DNA from: Oscillospiraceae bacterium
GTDB taxonomy: Bacteria; Bacillota; Clostridia; Oscillospirales; Oscillospiraceae
NCBI GenBank assembly: GCA_902767395.1
Contig: CACXHI010000037.1
Location: 1 to 9,955, forward strand
Length of the DNA stretch: 9,955 bases
Reading direction: 5' to 3'
Part shown: piece by piece, positions 1-6,666 of the stretch
Layout: every line of letters begins with the position of its first letter
Numbering within the stretch: position 1 is the first letter of the stretch
Notes under the pieces: generated by a model
What the model was told of the DNA's origin: nothing
The model's database searches: none
The model's input: the letters and a program-made list of their open reading frames with translations, nothing else
Translations under genes and position numbers: made by a program

Positions 1-99
1 AACGCTCCCAAGCCCATCAAGGAAGCCATCTCCAAGGAAGACGCTGAGAAGCTCGCTGAGGAGCTCAAGGCTGCCGGCGCCGAGGTCGAGGTTAAGTAA
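1..99 (+). CDS. rplL: 50S ribosomal protein L7/L12, C-terminal fragment
   Basis: The gene enters from the left edge and only its last 32 codons plus a TAA stop are present. The visible residues (NAPKPIKEAISKEDAEKLAE, then a short helix ending in AEVEVK) match the end of the L7/L12 C-terminal domain, where a Lys-rich helix is followed by an Ala/Glu-rich helix and a final strand of the A-G-A-x-V-E-x-K type. L7/L12 forms the multimeric ribosomal stalk that recruits and stimulates translational GTPases such as EF-Tu and EF-G. In most bacteria rplL is the last gene of the rplJ-rplL unit, often ahead of rpoB. Here a strong terminator follows immediately and no rpoB appears, so this is the end of its operon. 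The identification rests on the C-terminal signature alone. Confidence 0.93.
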   Translation, partial: NAPKPIKEAISKEDAEKLAEELKAAGAEVEVK

Positions 100-122
100 T
101 TTCGCCTTTGCAATGTGCAGAA

Positions 123-165
123 CGCCCGTCGGGATCGCAACGATCCCGACGGGCGGTTTGTTTTT
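123..165 (+). terminator. Rho-independent terminator of the rplL operon
   Basis: A perfect 15-bp stem (123-137 pairing with 141-155) closes a 3-nt loop (CAA), and a T-rich tail, GTTTGTTTTT, runs to 165. It begins 23 nt after the rplL stop codon. Stem length, GC content and tail are those of a canonical intrinsic terminator on the plus strand. Confidence 0.93.
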
Positions 166-245
166 GGAGCAGGGGCGCTCCCTGAAAGGTTTAGGCGTAA
201 GTCGCAAAATGAGGGCTTCATGCGTCCGAAGGCCTCAAATAGCCC

Positions 246-269
246 GTAGGGACAAGCATTGCTTGTCCG
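246..269 (+). repeat. REP-like hairpin repeat, left copy (GTAG-headed)
   Basis: The 24-nt unit starts GTAGGGACAAGC and contains an 8-bp stem (250-257 GGACAAGC pairing with 261-268 GCTTGTCC) around a 3-nt loop. A GTAG tetranucleotide next to a small hairpin is the hallmark of REP elements mobilised by RAYT (TnpA_REP, Y1-type) transposases. An inverted, 22-of-24-identical copy lies at 354-377. No RAYT gene is in the window, so assignment to REP is by structure only. Confidence 0.55.
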
Positions 270-353
270 CCGTCGGCGCCAGAACTGTGATTTCTGCATT
301 CCAAATATGAAACCATGGATGATTGTGCTGCAAAAATGTGTTCTTCACACACG

Positions 354-377
354 CGGACGAGCAATGCTCGTCCCTAC
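354..377 (-). repeat. REP-like hairpin repeat, right copy (inverted, ends CTAC)
   Basis: This is the reverse-complement partner of the repeat at 246-269. Its stem is 355-362 GGACGAGC pairing with 366-373 GCTCGTCC, with a 3-nt loop (AAT), and the plus-strand unit ends in CCCTAC. It differs from the left copy only at two paired positions, where an A-T pair has become G-C, so the hairpin is preserved. The pair could be a BIME (two head-to-head REPs) or the terminal inverted repeats of a 132-bp MITE. I see no clear target-site duplication at its edges. Confidence 0.55.
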
Positions 378-511
378 AGCGCATCAAACGCTTGTTTTCA
401 GCCAAGTCCTTTGATTGCGACGAACACGACGTTTTTTTCTCCCGTAGTGGCCGAACTTGAAGCGTCATGGAGTATGACCACATCAGCCAGAACGTTGCAG
501 TCACGGACCGC

Positions 512-561
512 GTTCGGTAGACGGAGGCAGAGGCCGCTGTGGTCAGCGGCCTCTACGGAAC
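512..561 (-). terminator. Long imperfect hairpin downstream of sdaA (possible terminator)
   Basis: The core is an 11-bp perfect stem (529-539 AGAGGCCGCTG with 544-554 CAGCGGCCTCT) and a 4-nt loop. Outer arms at 512-519 and 554-561 can pair at 7 of 8 positions, leaving an asymmetric bulge on the left side. The core hairpin starts 43 nt beyond the sdaA stop codon in the direction of sdaA transcription. No T-tract follows on the minus strand, so if it ends transcription it is not a canonical intrinsic terminator. On the minus strand the core is preceded by GTAG, so it may instead be another small palindromic repeat. Confidence 0.4.
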
Positions 562-597
562 GCTTTTGCGGTTACGTCCCACTCCGGGAGAACGAGA

Positions 598-1806
598 TCA
601 CCGGCCTCGGCGGTAGAGGCGGGCAAGGCCGCCCTCCGAGGTCTCGCGGAAGGCCTTGGCAATATTGATGCCGGTCTGGTACATGGTCTTTACCACCATG
701 TCGAAGCTGATGGACCGGGTATCATAGAGAAAATACGCCAGATTCAGCGCGTTCATCGCCCGCATGGCGGCGACGGCGTTGCGCTCGATACAGGGAATCT
801 GCACCAGACCGCAGATCGGATCGCAGGTCAGGCCCAGATGATGCTCCAGCGCGATTTCGGCGGCGTATTCGATCTGCGCAAGGTTCATATCGCACAGCTC
901 CGCCAGCGCCGCAGACGCCATCGCGCAGGCGGCGCCAACCTCCGCCTGACAGCCGCACTCCGCGCCGGAAATGGAGGCGTTGTGCTTGATCAGGTTGCCG
1001 ATCAGCCCCGCAACCGCCAGCGCGTGAAGAATCTTCTCGTCGGAAAAACCGTGCTGCTCCTGCATATAGCGCAGCACCGACGGAACCACGCCGCAGCTTC
1101 CGCAGGTGGGCGCGGTGACAATGGTGCCGTTATCGGCGTTCTGCTCGCTCACGGCAAAGGCGTAGGCGCAGATGATCCGCGTCTCCCGCACCTGCGCGAG
1201 CTGGTTCCGGTCAGCCTGCTGATAGAGCAGCTTGGCCTTGCGCTCCAGATGCAGGCCACCCGGCAGCACGCCCTCGGCATGGAGGCCGTCGGCAATCGCC
1301 CAGCGCATCGTCTTCCAGACTCCGGCGAGGAAGGTCCAGATTTCCGTGCCCTCGGTCATCTCCACATACTCCCAGAGGCGAATCTTCCGCCACTTGCAGA
1401 ACTGGACAATCTCCGCCAGAGAATTCTCGGGGTACACGTCCTCGTCCACCGTGCTGGCGCGGCCCTCGATCACAATGTCGCCGCCGCCCACCGACTGCAC
1501 CCGCATCGGCGCGCTCTCCGTCCCGTGCTCCACGGCATAGAAGTCCAGCGTATTCGGGTGGCGCAGATTGCCGGGGTCCTCCGTCGCAAAGACAATCTCC
1601 GTGGGGACGGGCGCGAGCACCTCCCGCAGCACGCGGTCGGTCCCGTGGCCGACGCCGGTCTTCGCCAGCGAGTCAAACAGCACCACCCGGAACTGCTCGG
1701 CGTCGGGATGCTCCTGCTTGAAGATGCGGGCAGCCCGCTCCGGCCCCATCGTATGAGAGGACGACGGGCCTTTTCCGGTTTTATAGATATCACGAATCGA
1801 ACGCAT
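598..1806 (-). CDS. sdaA: L-serine dehydratase, single-chain iron-sulfur type
   Basis: The product (402 aa, cytoplasmic) should deaminate L-serine to pyruvate and ammonia using an oxygen-sensitive [4Fe-4S] cluster. An N-terminal beta domain carries the family motif GKGPSSSHTMGP (11-22) and SVGGGDIVIEG (about 105-115). The alpha domain runs from about 165 to the C-terminus. Cluster ligands align with C343, C385 and C396 of the Legionella enzyme: C286 (GCQ), C328 (TCDP) and C339 (IPC), with identical spacings of 42 and 11 residues. It fuses the two chains that many Firmicutes encode separately as sdaAB and sdaAA, and is shorter than E. coli SdaA (454 aa). The ATG at 1804-1806 is preferred because AGGAGGG (1814-1820) lies 7 nt upstream and the family N-terminus begins there; a longer in-frame extension to 1983 has no such support. 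Oddities are the extra cysteines C235, C284 and C332 near conserved motifs. A related cluster-dependent dehydratase substrate cannot be excluded. Confidence 0.93.
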   Translation of the reverse strand: MRSIRDIYKTGKGPSSSHTMGPERAARIFKQEHPDAEQFRVVLFDSLAKTGVGHGTDRVLREVLAPVPTEIVFATEDPGNLRHPNTLDFYAVEHGTESAPMRVQSVGGGDIVIEGRASTVDEDVYPENSLAEIVQFCKWRKIRLWEYVEMTEGTEIWTFLAGVWKTMRWAIADGLHAEGVLPGGLHLERKAKLLYQQADRNQLAQVRETRIICAYAFAVSEQNADNGTIVTAPTCGSCGVVPSVLRYMQEQHGFSDEKILHALAVAGLIGNLIKHNASISGAECGCQAEVGAACAMASAALAELCDMNLAQIEYAAEIALEHHLGLTCDPICGLVQIPCIERNAVAAMRAMNALNLAYFLYDTRSISFDMVVKTMYQTGINIAKAFRETSEGGLARLYRRGR

Positions 1807-1813
1807 GGCAGTT

Positions 1814-1820
1814 CCCTCCT
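1814..1820 (-). promoter_or_regulatory. sdaA ribosome binding site
   Basis: The minus strand reads AGGAGGG, ending 7 nt before the ATG at 1806. This near-perfect anti-16S match fixes the sdaA start and rules against the longer upstream in-frame extension. Confidence 0.85.
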
Positions 1821-1852
1821 GTGCGAAATCATCTTGAAAGTATCCTGATGAT

Positions 1853-1880
1853 ATTATACCAGACAAGCGGCAGAAATCAA
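1853..1880 (-). promoter_or_regulatory. Predicted sigma-A promoter of sdaA
   Basis: On the minus strand a perfect -10 box TATAAT (1853-1858) is preceded by TGG, an extended -10 (TGnTATAAT). A -35-like TTGATT (1875-1880) sits 16 bp upstream. Transcription would start near 1846, giving a leader of about 40 nt, too short for a riboswitch. Confidence 0.75.
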
Positions 1881-1892
1881 CCGGAATCTTGC

Positions 1893-1921
1893 TTGCCAGA
1901 AGTTTTTTTCTGTGATAAGAT
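1893..1921 (+). promoter_or_regulatory. Candidate promoter of sbcDC
   Basis: TTGCCA (1893-1898, 5 of 6 to consensus) and TAAGAT (1916-1921, 4 of 6) are spaced by 17 bp. An overlapping alternative -10 is GATAAG (1914-1919) with an upstream TGT. Either would start transcription about 50-55 nt before sbcD. It is weaker than the divergent sdaA promoter, and the two -35 regions lie about 12 bp apart. Confidence 0.45.
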
Positions 1922-1981
1922 GGAAGAGAACGAATCCGTCCGCCTCCGGCGGAAGCGGAACCAAAAAAGCGAGGTGTTTCC

Positions 1982-3217
1982 ATGCGCTTTCTTCATCTTG
2001 CGGACCTGCACTTCGGCAAAACCCTGCACGGGGTCAACCTGCTGGACGCAGGCGACCAGCCCCACTGGGCGGAGGGCCTGCTGGCGCTGGCGGAGCGGCT
2101 TCGCCCCGACGCCGTGGTGATCGCGGGCGACGTCTATGACCGCGGCGCGCCGGCGGCGGGGGCCGTGGAGCTTCTGAGCCGGATGCTGACCGGTCTGACC
2201 GAGCTGGGCATTGCCGTGCTGATCGTGCCGGGGAACCACGATTCGGCCCAGCGTCTGGCCTTTGGGCGCAGACTGCTGGAAAAGCAGGGTCTTTTTATCG
2301 CGCCTCCGCTGGCTGCGCCGGGCAAGCTGCTTCGCGTGACGCTGCACGACACGCACGGGCCGGTGGACTTCTGGCTCATGCCCTATCTCTTCCCTGCGCT
2401 GGCCTCCGCCGCGCTCGGCGCGGAGCTGCGGGATTACGACGCGGCGGTGCGCGCCCTGCTGGCGGAGCAGCCCATCGACTTCTCCCGGCGCAACGTCCTT
2501 GTGGCCCACCAGAACGTAACCGTGGGCGGCGTGGACGGAGCGCGCGGCGGCTCGGAGTCCACGGTCGGCGGCGTGGGGCAGGTGGATTTCACCGCCTTTG
2601 ACGGCTTCGATTACGTCGCCCTCGGGCACATCCACGCCGGTTACGCCGTGGGGCGGCCTGCGGTACGCTATGCCGGGTCCCCCCTGTGCTACCACTTCCA
2701 AGAGACCAGACAGGCCGCAAAGGGGCCGCTACTGGTGGAACTGGGGGAGAAGGGTGCAGCGCCGGCCGTCACCCTCCAGCCGATCGCCCCGCTGCACCCG
2801 CTGCGGATTGCGGAGGGCAGCTACGAGGCGGTGCGCGCCGAGGCGGCCGCCCGGGCCGGTGGCAGCGAATACGTCAGCGTGCGCCTGACCGATCAGCGCG
2901 TCACACCCGCGCTGGCGGACGATCTGCATCGGCTGTTTGCGGCGCGGGGGAGCCTGCTGATGGAGCTTGGCTCCAGCTTCCTCGCCGACCACGCCGATGC
3001 CGGACTGACCTCCGACGCTCTGCGGGAAAAGGGTCTGGCAGAGCTGTTCGCGGACTTTTACACCCAGAAAACGAGCGGCGCCGCCCCGGCGGAAGCCGAG
3101 CTGGCGCTTTTGAACCGGGCGGCGGAGCTGGCCGCCTCCGCCGATCTGCGGCTGCCGCCGGAGGCGGCGCAAATCGAACGACTGCTGGACGAGGCACTGA
3201 AGGAGGCAAGCCAATGA
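1982..3217 (+). CDS. sbcD: Exonuclease subunit SbcD (Mre11-type nuclease)
   Basis: This 411-aa protein (E. coli SbcD is 400 aa) is the metallophosphoesterase nuclease of the SbcCD complex, which cleaves DNA hairpins and processes blocked or double-stranded ends with two Mn ions. All phosphoesterase motifs are present: D8-L-H10 (ADLHFGK), GD at 49-50 with D53 (AGDVYDR), GNHD at 84-87, H176 (LVAHQNV) and GHIH at 215-218. A capping region and a C-terminal segment that contacts SbcC follow from about residue 260. The ATG at 1982 is chosen because it starts the family N-terminus MRFLHLADLH directly and has GAGGTG (1971-1976) 5 nt upstream. The stop overlaps the sbcC start (ATGA at 3214-3217), so the subunits are probably made by coupled translation. 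The gene is divergent from sdaA across about 175 bp. Confidence 0.97.
   Translation: MRFLHLADLHFGKTLHGVNLLDAGDQPHWAEGLLALAERLRPDAVVIAGDVYDRGAPAAGAVELLSRMLTGLTELGIAVLIVPGNHDSAQRLAFGRRLLEKQGLFIAPPLAAPGKLLRVTLHDTHGPVDFWLMPYLFPALASAALGAELRDYDAAVRALLAEQPIDFSRRNVLVAHQNVTVGGVDGARGGSESTVGGVGQVDFTAFDGFDYVALGHIHAGYAVGRPAVRYAGSPLCYHFQETRQAAKGPLLVELGEKGAAPAVTLQPIAPLHPLRIAEGSYEAVRAEAAARAGGSEYVSVRLTDQRVTPALADDLHRLFAARGSLLMELGSSFLADHADAGLTSDALREKGLAELFADFYTQKTSGAAPAEAELALLNRAAELAASADLRLPPEAAQIERLLDEALKEASQ
3201..3206 (+). promoter_or_regulatory. sbcC ribosome binding site inside the sbcD 3' end
   Basis: AGGAGG lies within the last codons of sbcD, 7 nt before the ATG at 3214. With the ATGA stop/start overlap it fixes the sbcC start and excludes an upstream in-frame extension through sbcD. 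Confidence 0.85.
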
Positions 3218-6200
3218 AACCGATCAAGCTGGAAATGACAGCCTTCGGCTCCTACGCCGCGCCGACGGTCGTGCCCTTTGACGAGTTCGGGCAGGGGCTG
3301 TATCTGGTCACGGGAGACACCGGGGCCGGAAAAACCACGATCTTCGACGCCATTGTGTTCGCCCTCTATGGGCAGGCCAGCGGCAGAGAGCGCACCGCCG
3401 CCATGATGCACTGCGATCTGGTGGACAAGGCCGTGGACACGGTGGTGACGCTCACCTTCTCGCAGGCGGGCAGGACTTACACCGCCACGCGGCGCATTCA
3501 CTTCCCCAAAAAGCGAAAGAGCGAGGGCGGCTTCGGAGATCCGGACGTACAGGCCCTGCTGACCGGCGACGGCTTGACGCCCGTGGAGGGCGCAACCCGC
3601 GTCACCGCCGCCTGCGAGGCCCTGCTGGGGCTGAACGCGGAGCAGTTCCGCAAGATTGTCATGCTGGCGCAGGGAGAATTCCGGGACTTTTTGAAGGCGG
3701 ACAGCGAGAAGAAAAACGAAATACTGAGCAAGCTCTTCGACAGCTCCGCCTATCTCTGGTATCAACGGCTGTTCGAGGGGGCGTGGCGCAGACTTGAGGC
3801 CGCGCGGGAGCAGGAGCGCAGTCAGCTTCGGACGCTGCTGGAGACACAGCTTGTCCTGCCGCCCGGGGTGGACCCTGCAGGATTCCTCCCGGACGACCCG
3901 GACTTGCAGGCGCATCTGGACGCGCTGGTGCAGACGGGCAGGACGCAGAGCGCAGACTTGGACGCACGGCTCCGCGCGGCGGAGCAGCGGCGGGACGGAC
4001 TTTTGGTGCAGAAGACTGCCGCCGCAACGCAGAACGAGGCGCTGGATCGGCTGGAGGCGGCACGAGCGCGCCTGACCCTGCTGAACGGACAGCGTCCGGA
4101 AATCGAACAGCGACAGCATCGGCTGGCGCTGGCGGAGCTGGCCCTGCACCGCGCCCTGCCCGCGCTGCGTGAGGCTGAGCGGACGGCGCGGGAGCTTCAG
4201 ACGGCGCAGAACGCGCAGACGCAGCTTACCCAGCTCGTAACGGCCCGGGAGGCAGAATACCGTCAGGCGCAGGCAGCGCGGGCGGAGGACGGCGCGCTCC
4301 TTGCGCGGCGCGACCAGATTCCCGCCCAGCTTGCGGAGCTGGAAAAGCAGCTCGACCTGTTCGCATCCCTGCGGCAGGCGGAGGCCTCGCTCTCGCAGGC
4401 ACAGGCAGGCCGCGCCGCCTGCATGGAACGGCAAGCCTCCCTCGATCAGGCACTGGCAAGCAAAGACGCCCAGCGCAGACGCATGGCGGAGCGGCTTTCT
4501 GCGCTGGAGCGCATCGACTTGGAGGCGGAGCTGGCCCAGCGTGAGTCGGAGGAGGCCGGGCGCGTTTACGCCGCGCTCGCCGGGGAGACCGGCATCCGTG
4601 CGCAGTATCGGGCATTGACCGAGCGCGCGGCAAAGCTTGCGGAGAACGACGTTCGGTTTCAAACGTTCACCGCCGAGGTATTGTCCGCCAGAGAGAAGTA
4701 TGACGCGCTCTACCGCAGCTTCCTCGCGGGGCAGGCCGGTCTGTTGGCGGAGGAACTGCACCGCGCCGTGTCCCGCGACGGCAGCGCGTGCTGTCCGGTC
4801 TGCGGCACGGTGCTGGACGGCGCCCATCTGTCCCATCTGGCGCAGATCGGCGCCGACACCCCCACGCAGGAGGCGGTGGACAGGGCGAAGGCGGAAGCCG
4901 AACAGTTGGAGCTGAAGCGACAGGATGGGAAAGAACGGCTGGACCGGGCACACAGCAGCCATCTCGCCAAGCGGGAGCTTCTGGTGCAGGCGGCGGCGCA
5001 GCTTCGTCCCGACTGCACCGATTGGAGCGTACTCTCCGCCCCCGGCTGGCTGGAGCAGGCGGAGGCCGAGGCCGGCGCGCGCTGCCAAGCGGCCGGTCAG
5101 CGCCTCAACGCGGCACGCGCCGGACAGCAGGAGCGGGACGCTCTGCGCAGAAGCCTATCCGAGGTTGAAGCCGCACTGGCAGAGCTGCGCGACGGATTGG
5201 AGCAGGTACGTCTCGCGCTCACGGAGCAGGAAAAGGCGCTGAGCGCCGCCGGGCAGGGCGTAACCGTTCTGCGCAGCCAGCTCCGCTGCGAGAGCGAAGC
5301 GGCGGCTCGGACGCAGGCACAGGCCCTGCGCACCGAGCACGGACAAATCACCCAGCAGCTGGCAGGCCATGAGGCCGGGGAGCAGCAGGCCAAGGGCGCG
5401 CTGGACCGTGCCAACGGCCAGCTCCGTCACGCGGAGGAAACGCTTTCAGCGCAGACGACGGCGGCACAGCGCGCCGGACAAGCGCTGGCCGCAGCGCTGA
5501 CCGTCACGGGCTTTGCAAGTGCAGAGGCGGTATACGCCGCCCTTCTCCCCTGCCGGGGAACGGAGCCGGAGCTCTGGCTGCGGCAGGAGCAGGCCGCCCT
5601 GTCGGATTACGCCCATGCGCGGGAAAGTCTGTCCCAGACGGTCACGGAGCTATCCCGCCAGACTGCGGAGACGGAGCGCGTCGATCTCGAAGCGCTCCGC
5701 CGCGCCTTCGGGGAGGCAGAGGCGTGCTGTCAGGCTCTGCGTCAGGAAAGCCGCAGTCTCGGGCAATGGCTGAGCGGCTGCGTTCAGGTGCGGGAGCAGG
5801 CCGCAAGCCGTCTGGAAGCCCTTGCCTCCACCGCGTCGGCGTGGCAGACGCTGGAGCGCCTCGGCGCGTTGGCGGTCGGCGCGAAGGGGCAGGGCGGAAG
5901 GCTGAGCTTCGAGCGCTACGTTATGGGGGCCGTCTTCCGGGAAATCTTGGAGATGGCGAACCGCCGTCTGGATCTCGTCAGCGGCGGGCGCTACCAACTG
6001 GAGCACAAGACCGCCGCAGACCGGGCGAACGCACAGGCCGGGCTGGAGATTGAAATCCTCGACCTTACGACCGGAAAGCGTCGTCCCTCTGCGTCTCTGT
6101 CCGGCGGCGAGGCGTTTTACACGTCGCTGGCGCTGGCACTGGGGCTCTCCGACGTGGTGCAGCGCCGCGCCGGGGGCAGAAAGCTCGAGGCCCTGTTCAT

Positions 6201-6387
6201 CGACGAGGGCTTCGGCACGCTGGACGACGATATGCTCGACAACGCGCTGACGGTACTGGACCAGCTCACGAAGGGAAACCGGCTGGTGGGGATCATCTCC
6301 CATGTAGACAAGCTCAGCGCCAGCATTCCCCAGAAGCTTGTGGTCAAAAACGGGCCGAACGGAAGCACGATTCAAATTGAGCATTGA
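3214..6387 (+). CDS. sbcC: Exonuclease subunit SbcC (Rad50/SMC-type ATPase)
   Basis: The 1057-aa product (E. coli SbcC is 1048 aa) is the ATPase partner of SbcD. It has the Rad50-like order: N-terminal ATPase lobe with Walker A GDTGAGKTT (34-42) and Q-loop Q153 (MLAQGEF), a long first coiled coil (about 190-510, rich in Ala, Gln, Arg and Glu), a zinc hook CPVC at 527-530 at the exact middle, a returning coiled coil (about 545-880), and a C-terminal lobe with ABC signature LSGGE (962-966), Walker B LFIDE (994-998), D-loop GTLD (1001-1004) and H-loop histidine H1030. The hooks dimerise through Zn and tether DNA ends, while ATP binding gates the SbcD nuclease. C526 directly precedes the hook cysteines. 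The start is set by AGGAGG at 3201-3206 and the family motif MKPIKLEMTAFGSY. I see no terminator in the 41 bp before the stop of the opposing small gene. Confidence 0.97.
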   Translation: MKPIKLEMTAFGSYAAPTVVPFDEFGQGLYLVTGDTGAGKTTIFDAIVFALYGQASGRERTAAMMHCDLVDKAVDTVVTLTFSQAGRTYTATRRIHFPKKRKSEGGFGDPDVQALLTGDGLTPVEGATRVTAACEALLGLNAEQFRKIVMLAQGEFRDFLKADSEKKNEILSKLFDSSAYLWYQRLFEGAWRRLEAAREQERSQLRTLLETQLVLPPGVDPAGFLPDDPDLQAHLDALVQTGRTQSADLDARLRAAEQRRDGLLVQKTAAATQNEALDRLEAARARLTLLNGQRPEIEQRQHRLALAELALHRALPALREAERTARELQTAQNAQTQLTQLVTAREAEYRQAQAARAEDGALLARRDQIPAQLAELEKQLDLFASLRQAEASLSQAQAGRAACMERQASLDQALASKDAQRRRMAERLSALERIDLEAELAQRESEEAGRVYAALAGETGIRAQYRALTERAAKLAENDVRFQTFTAEVLSAREKYDALYRSFLAGQAGLLAEELHRAVSRDGSACCPVCGTVLDGAHLSHLAQIGADTPTQEAVDRAKAEAEQLELKRQDGKERLDRAHSSHLAKRELLVQAAAQLRPDCTDWSVLSAPGWLEQAEAEAGARCQAAGQRLNAARAGQQERDALRRSLSEVEAALAELRDGLEQVRLALTEQEKALSAAGQGVTVLRSQLRCESEAAARTQAQALRTEHGQITQQLAGHEAGEQQAKGALDRANGQLRHAEETLSAQTTAAQRAGQALAAALTVTGFASAEAVYAALLPCRGTEPELWLRQEQAALSDYAHARESLSQTVTELSRQTAETERVDLEALRRAFGEAEACCQALRQESRSLGQWLSGCVQVREQAASRLEALASTASAWQTLERLGALAVGAKGQGGRLSFERYVMGAVFREILEMANRRLDLVSGGRYQLEHKTAADRANAQAGLEIEILDLTTGKRRPSASLSGGEAFYTSLALALGLSDVVQRRAGGRKLEALFIDEGFGTLDDDMLDNALTVLDQLTKGNRLVGIISHVDKLSASIPQKLVVKNGPNGSTIQIEH

Positions 6388-6428
6388 GAATGCAGAATGG
6401 AACGGAGCCGCTTTTTCAAAACGGACCG

Positions 6429-6608
6429 CTACCGGGCAGGCTCGAGCGGGTGGGTATCTCGCTTTGCCAATGCGTTCAACGACAGCTCCCCCGCCAGCTT
6501 GAACAGGGCGTCGGACAGGACTGTTTCCACCGCACGCTCCGCAGAGGCGGCGACTTTTGTATAAAACTCGGCGGTTTTTTCGTCGAGCAGGATGGTATAA
6601 CACATCAT
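6429..6608 (-). CDS. Small protein of unknown function, 59 aa
   Basis: The protein starts MMCYTILLDEKTAEFYTKVA and continues with a second amphipathic stretch containing VLSDALFKLAGELSLNALAKR-type sequence. One short beta strand (YTILLD) is followed by two helices, with no signal peptide, membrane segment or cysteine cluster. GGAGG (6615-6619) lies 6 nt before the first ATG and 9 nt before the second (6603-6605), so either Met could be used. Codon use has the GC-rich third positions of the neighbouring genes, and the frame ends at TAG (6429-6431). It is convergent with sbcC and divergent from proS. The strand-helix-helix pattern would suit a ribbon-helix-helix DNA-binding protein or antitoxin, but no family motif proves this and no toxin partner is adjacent. 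I am fairly sure it is a gene and do not know its function. Confidence 0.7.
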   Translation of the reverse strand: MMCYTILLDEKTAEFYTKVAASAERAVETVLSDALFKLAGELSLNALAKRDTHPLEPAR

Positions 6609-6614
6609 AGAAAA

Positions 6615-6619
6615 CCTCC
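6615..6619 (-). promoter_or_regulatory. Ribosome binding site of the 59-aa gene
   Basis: GGAGG on the minus strand sits 6 nt before the first and 9 nt before the second of two consecutive ATG codons. It is the main reason to accept this short frame as translated. Confidence 0.65.
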
Positions 6620-6637
6620 AAATACAGGGGCTTTTTC

Positions 6638-6666
6638 ATCCTATGCACGGGCTTGACAGATGTGAT
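6638..6666 (-). promoter_or_regulatory. Weak candidate promoter of the 59-aa gene
   Basis: On the minus strand TAGGAT (6638-6643, 4 of 6) and ATCACA (6661-6666, 4 of 6) are spaced by 17 bp. A start near 6631 would give a leader of about 20 nt carrying the GGAGG site. The -35 overlaps the left arm of the inverted repeat at 6663-6686. Confidence 0.3.

Larger units (their letters stand above)
166..597. other. Gene-poor intergenic region between rplL and sdaA
   Basis: This stretch lies between the ends of two converging genes. I see no credible coding sequence: the open frames on either strand run through the hairpin repeats, lack ribosome binding sites and have no recognisable protein character. 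It contains an imperfect hairpin at 211-236 (8 of 9 pairs), the REP-like inverted repeat pair (246-377), a T7 run at 431-437 without a convincing hairpin before it, and the long imperfect hairpin at 512-561. Base composition is visibly less GC-rich than in the flanking genes. Confidence 0.6.

Noticed and set aside
246..377. CRISPR array
   Set aside because: There are only two repeat units, they are inverted rather than direct, and the spacing is 84 bp.
235..504. An 89-codon minus-strand frame in the rplL-sdaA gap
   Set aside because: It runs through both REP-like hairpins, has no ribosome binding site and reads as Ser/Cys/His-rich noise.
1807..1983. N-terminal extension of SdaA to 1983
   Set aside because: It would translate through the TATAAT promoter and the AGGAGGG ribosome binding site, and the family N-terminus starts at the ATG at 1806.
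2686..3213. Upstream in-frame extension of sbcC through sbcD
   Set aside because: SbcC family proteins begin at MKPIKLEMTAFGSY, and a strong AGGAGG precedes the ATG at 3214. The extension is out of frame with the real sbcD.
3058..5088. A 676-codon open frame antisense to sbcC
   Set aside because: It lies wholly opposite a gene with every SbcC motif. Long antisense frames are expected when third positions are GC-rich, and the translation is Leu/Arg/Gln-rich low-complexity sequence without domains.
6384..6656. A 90-codon plus-strand frame overlapping the sbcC end
   Set aside because: It has no ribosome binding site of its own, lies opposite the better supported 59-aa gene and reaches into the proS promoter region.
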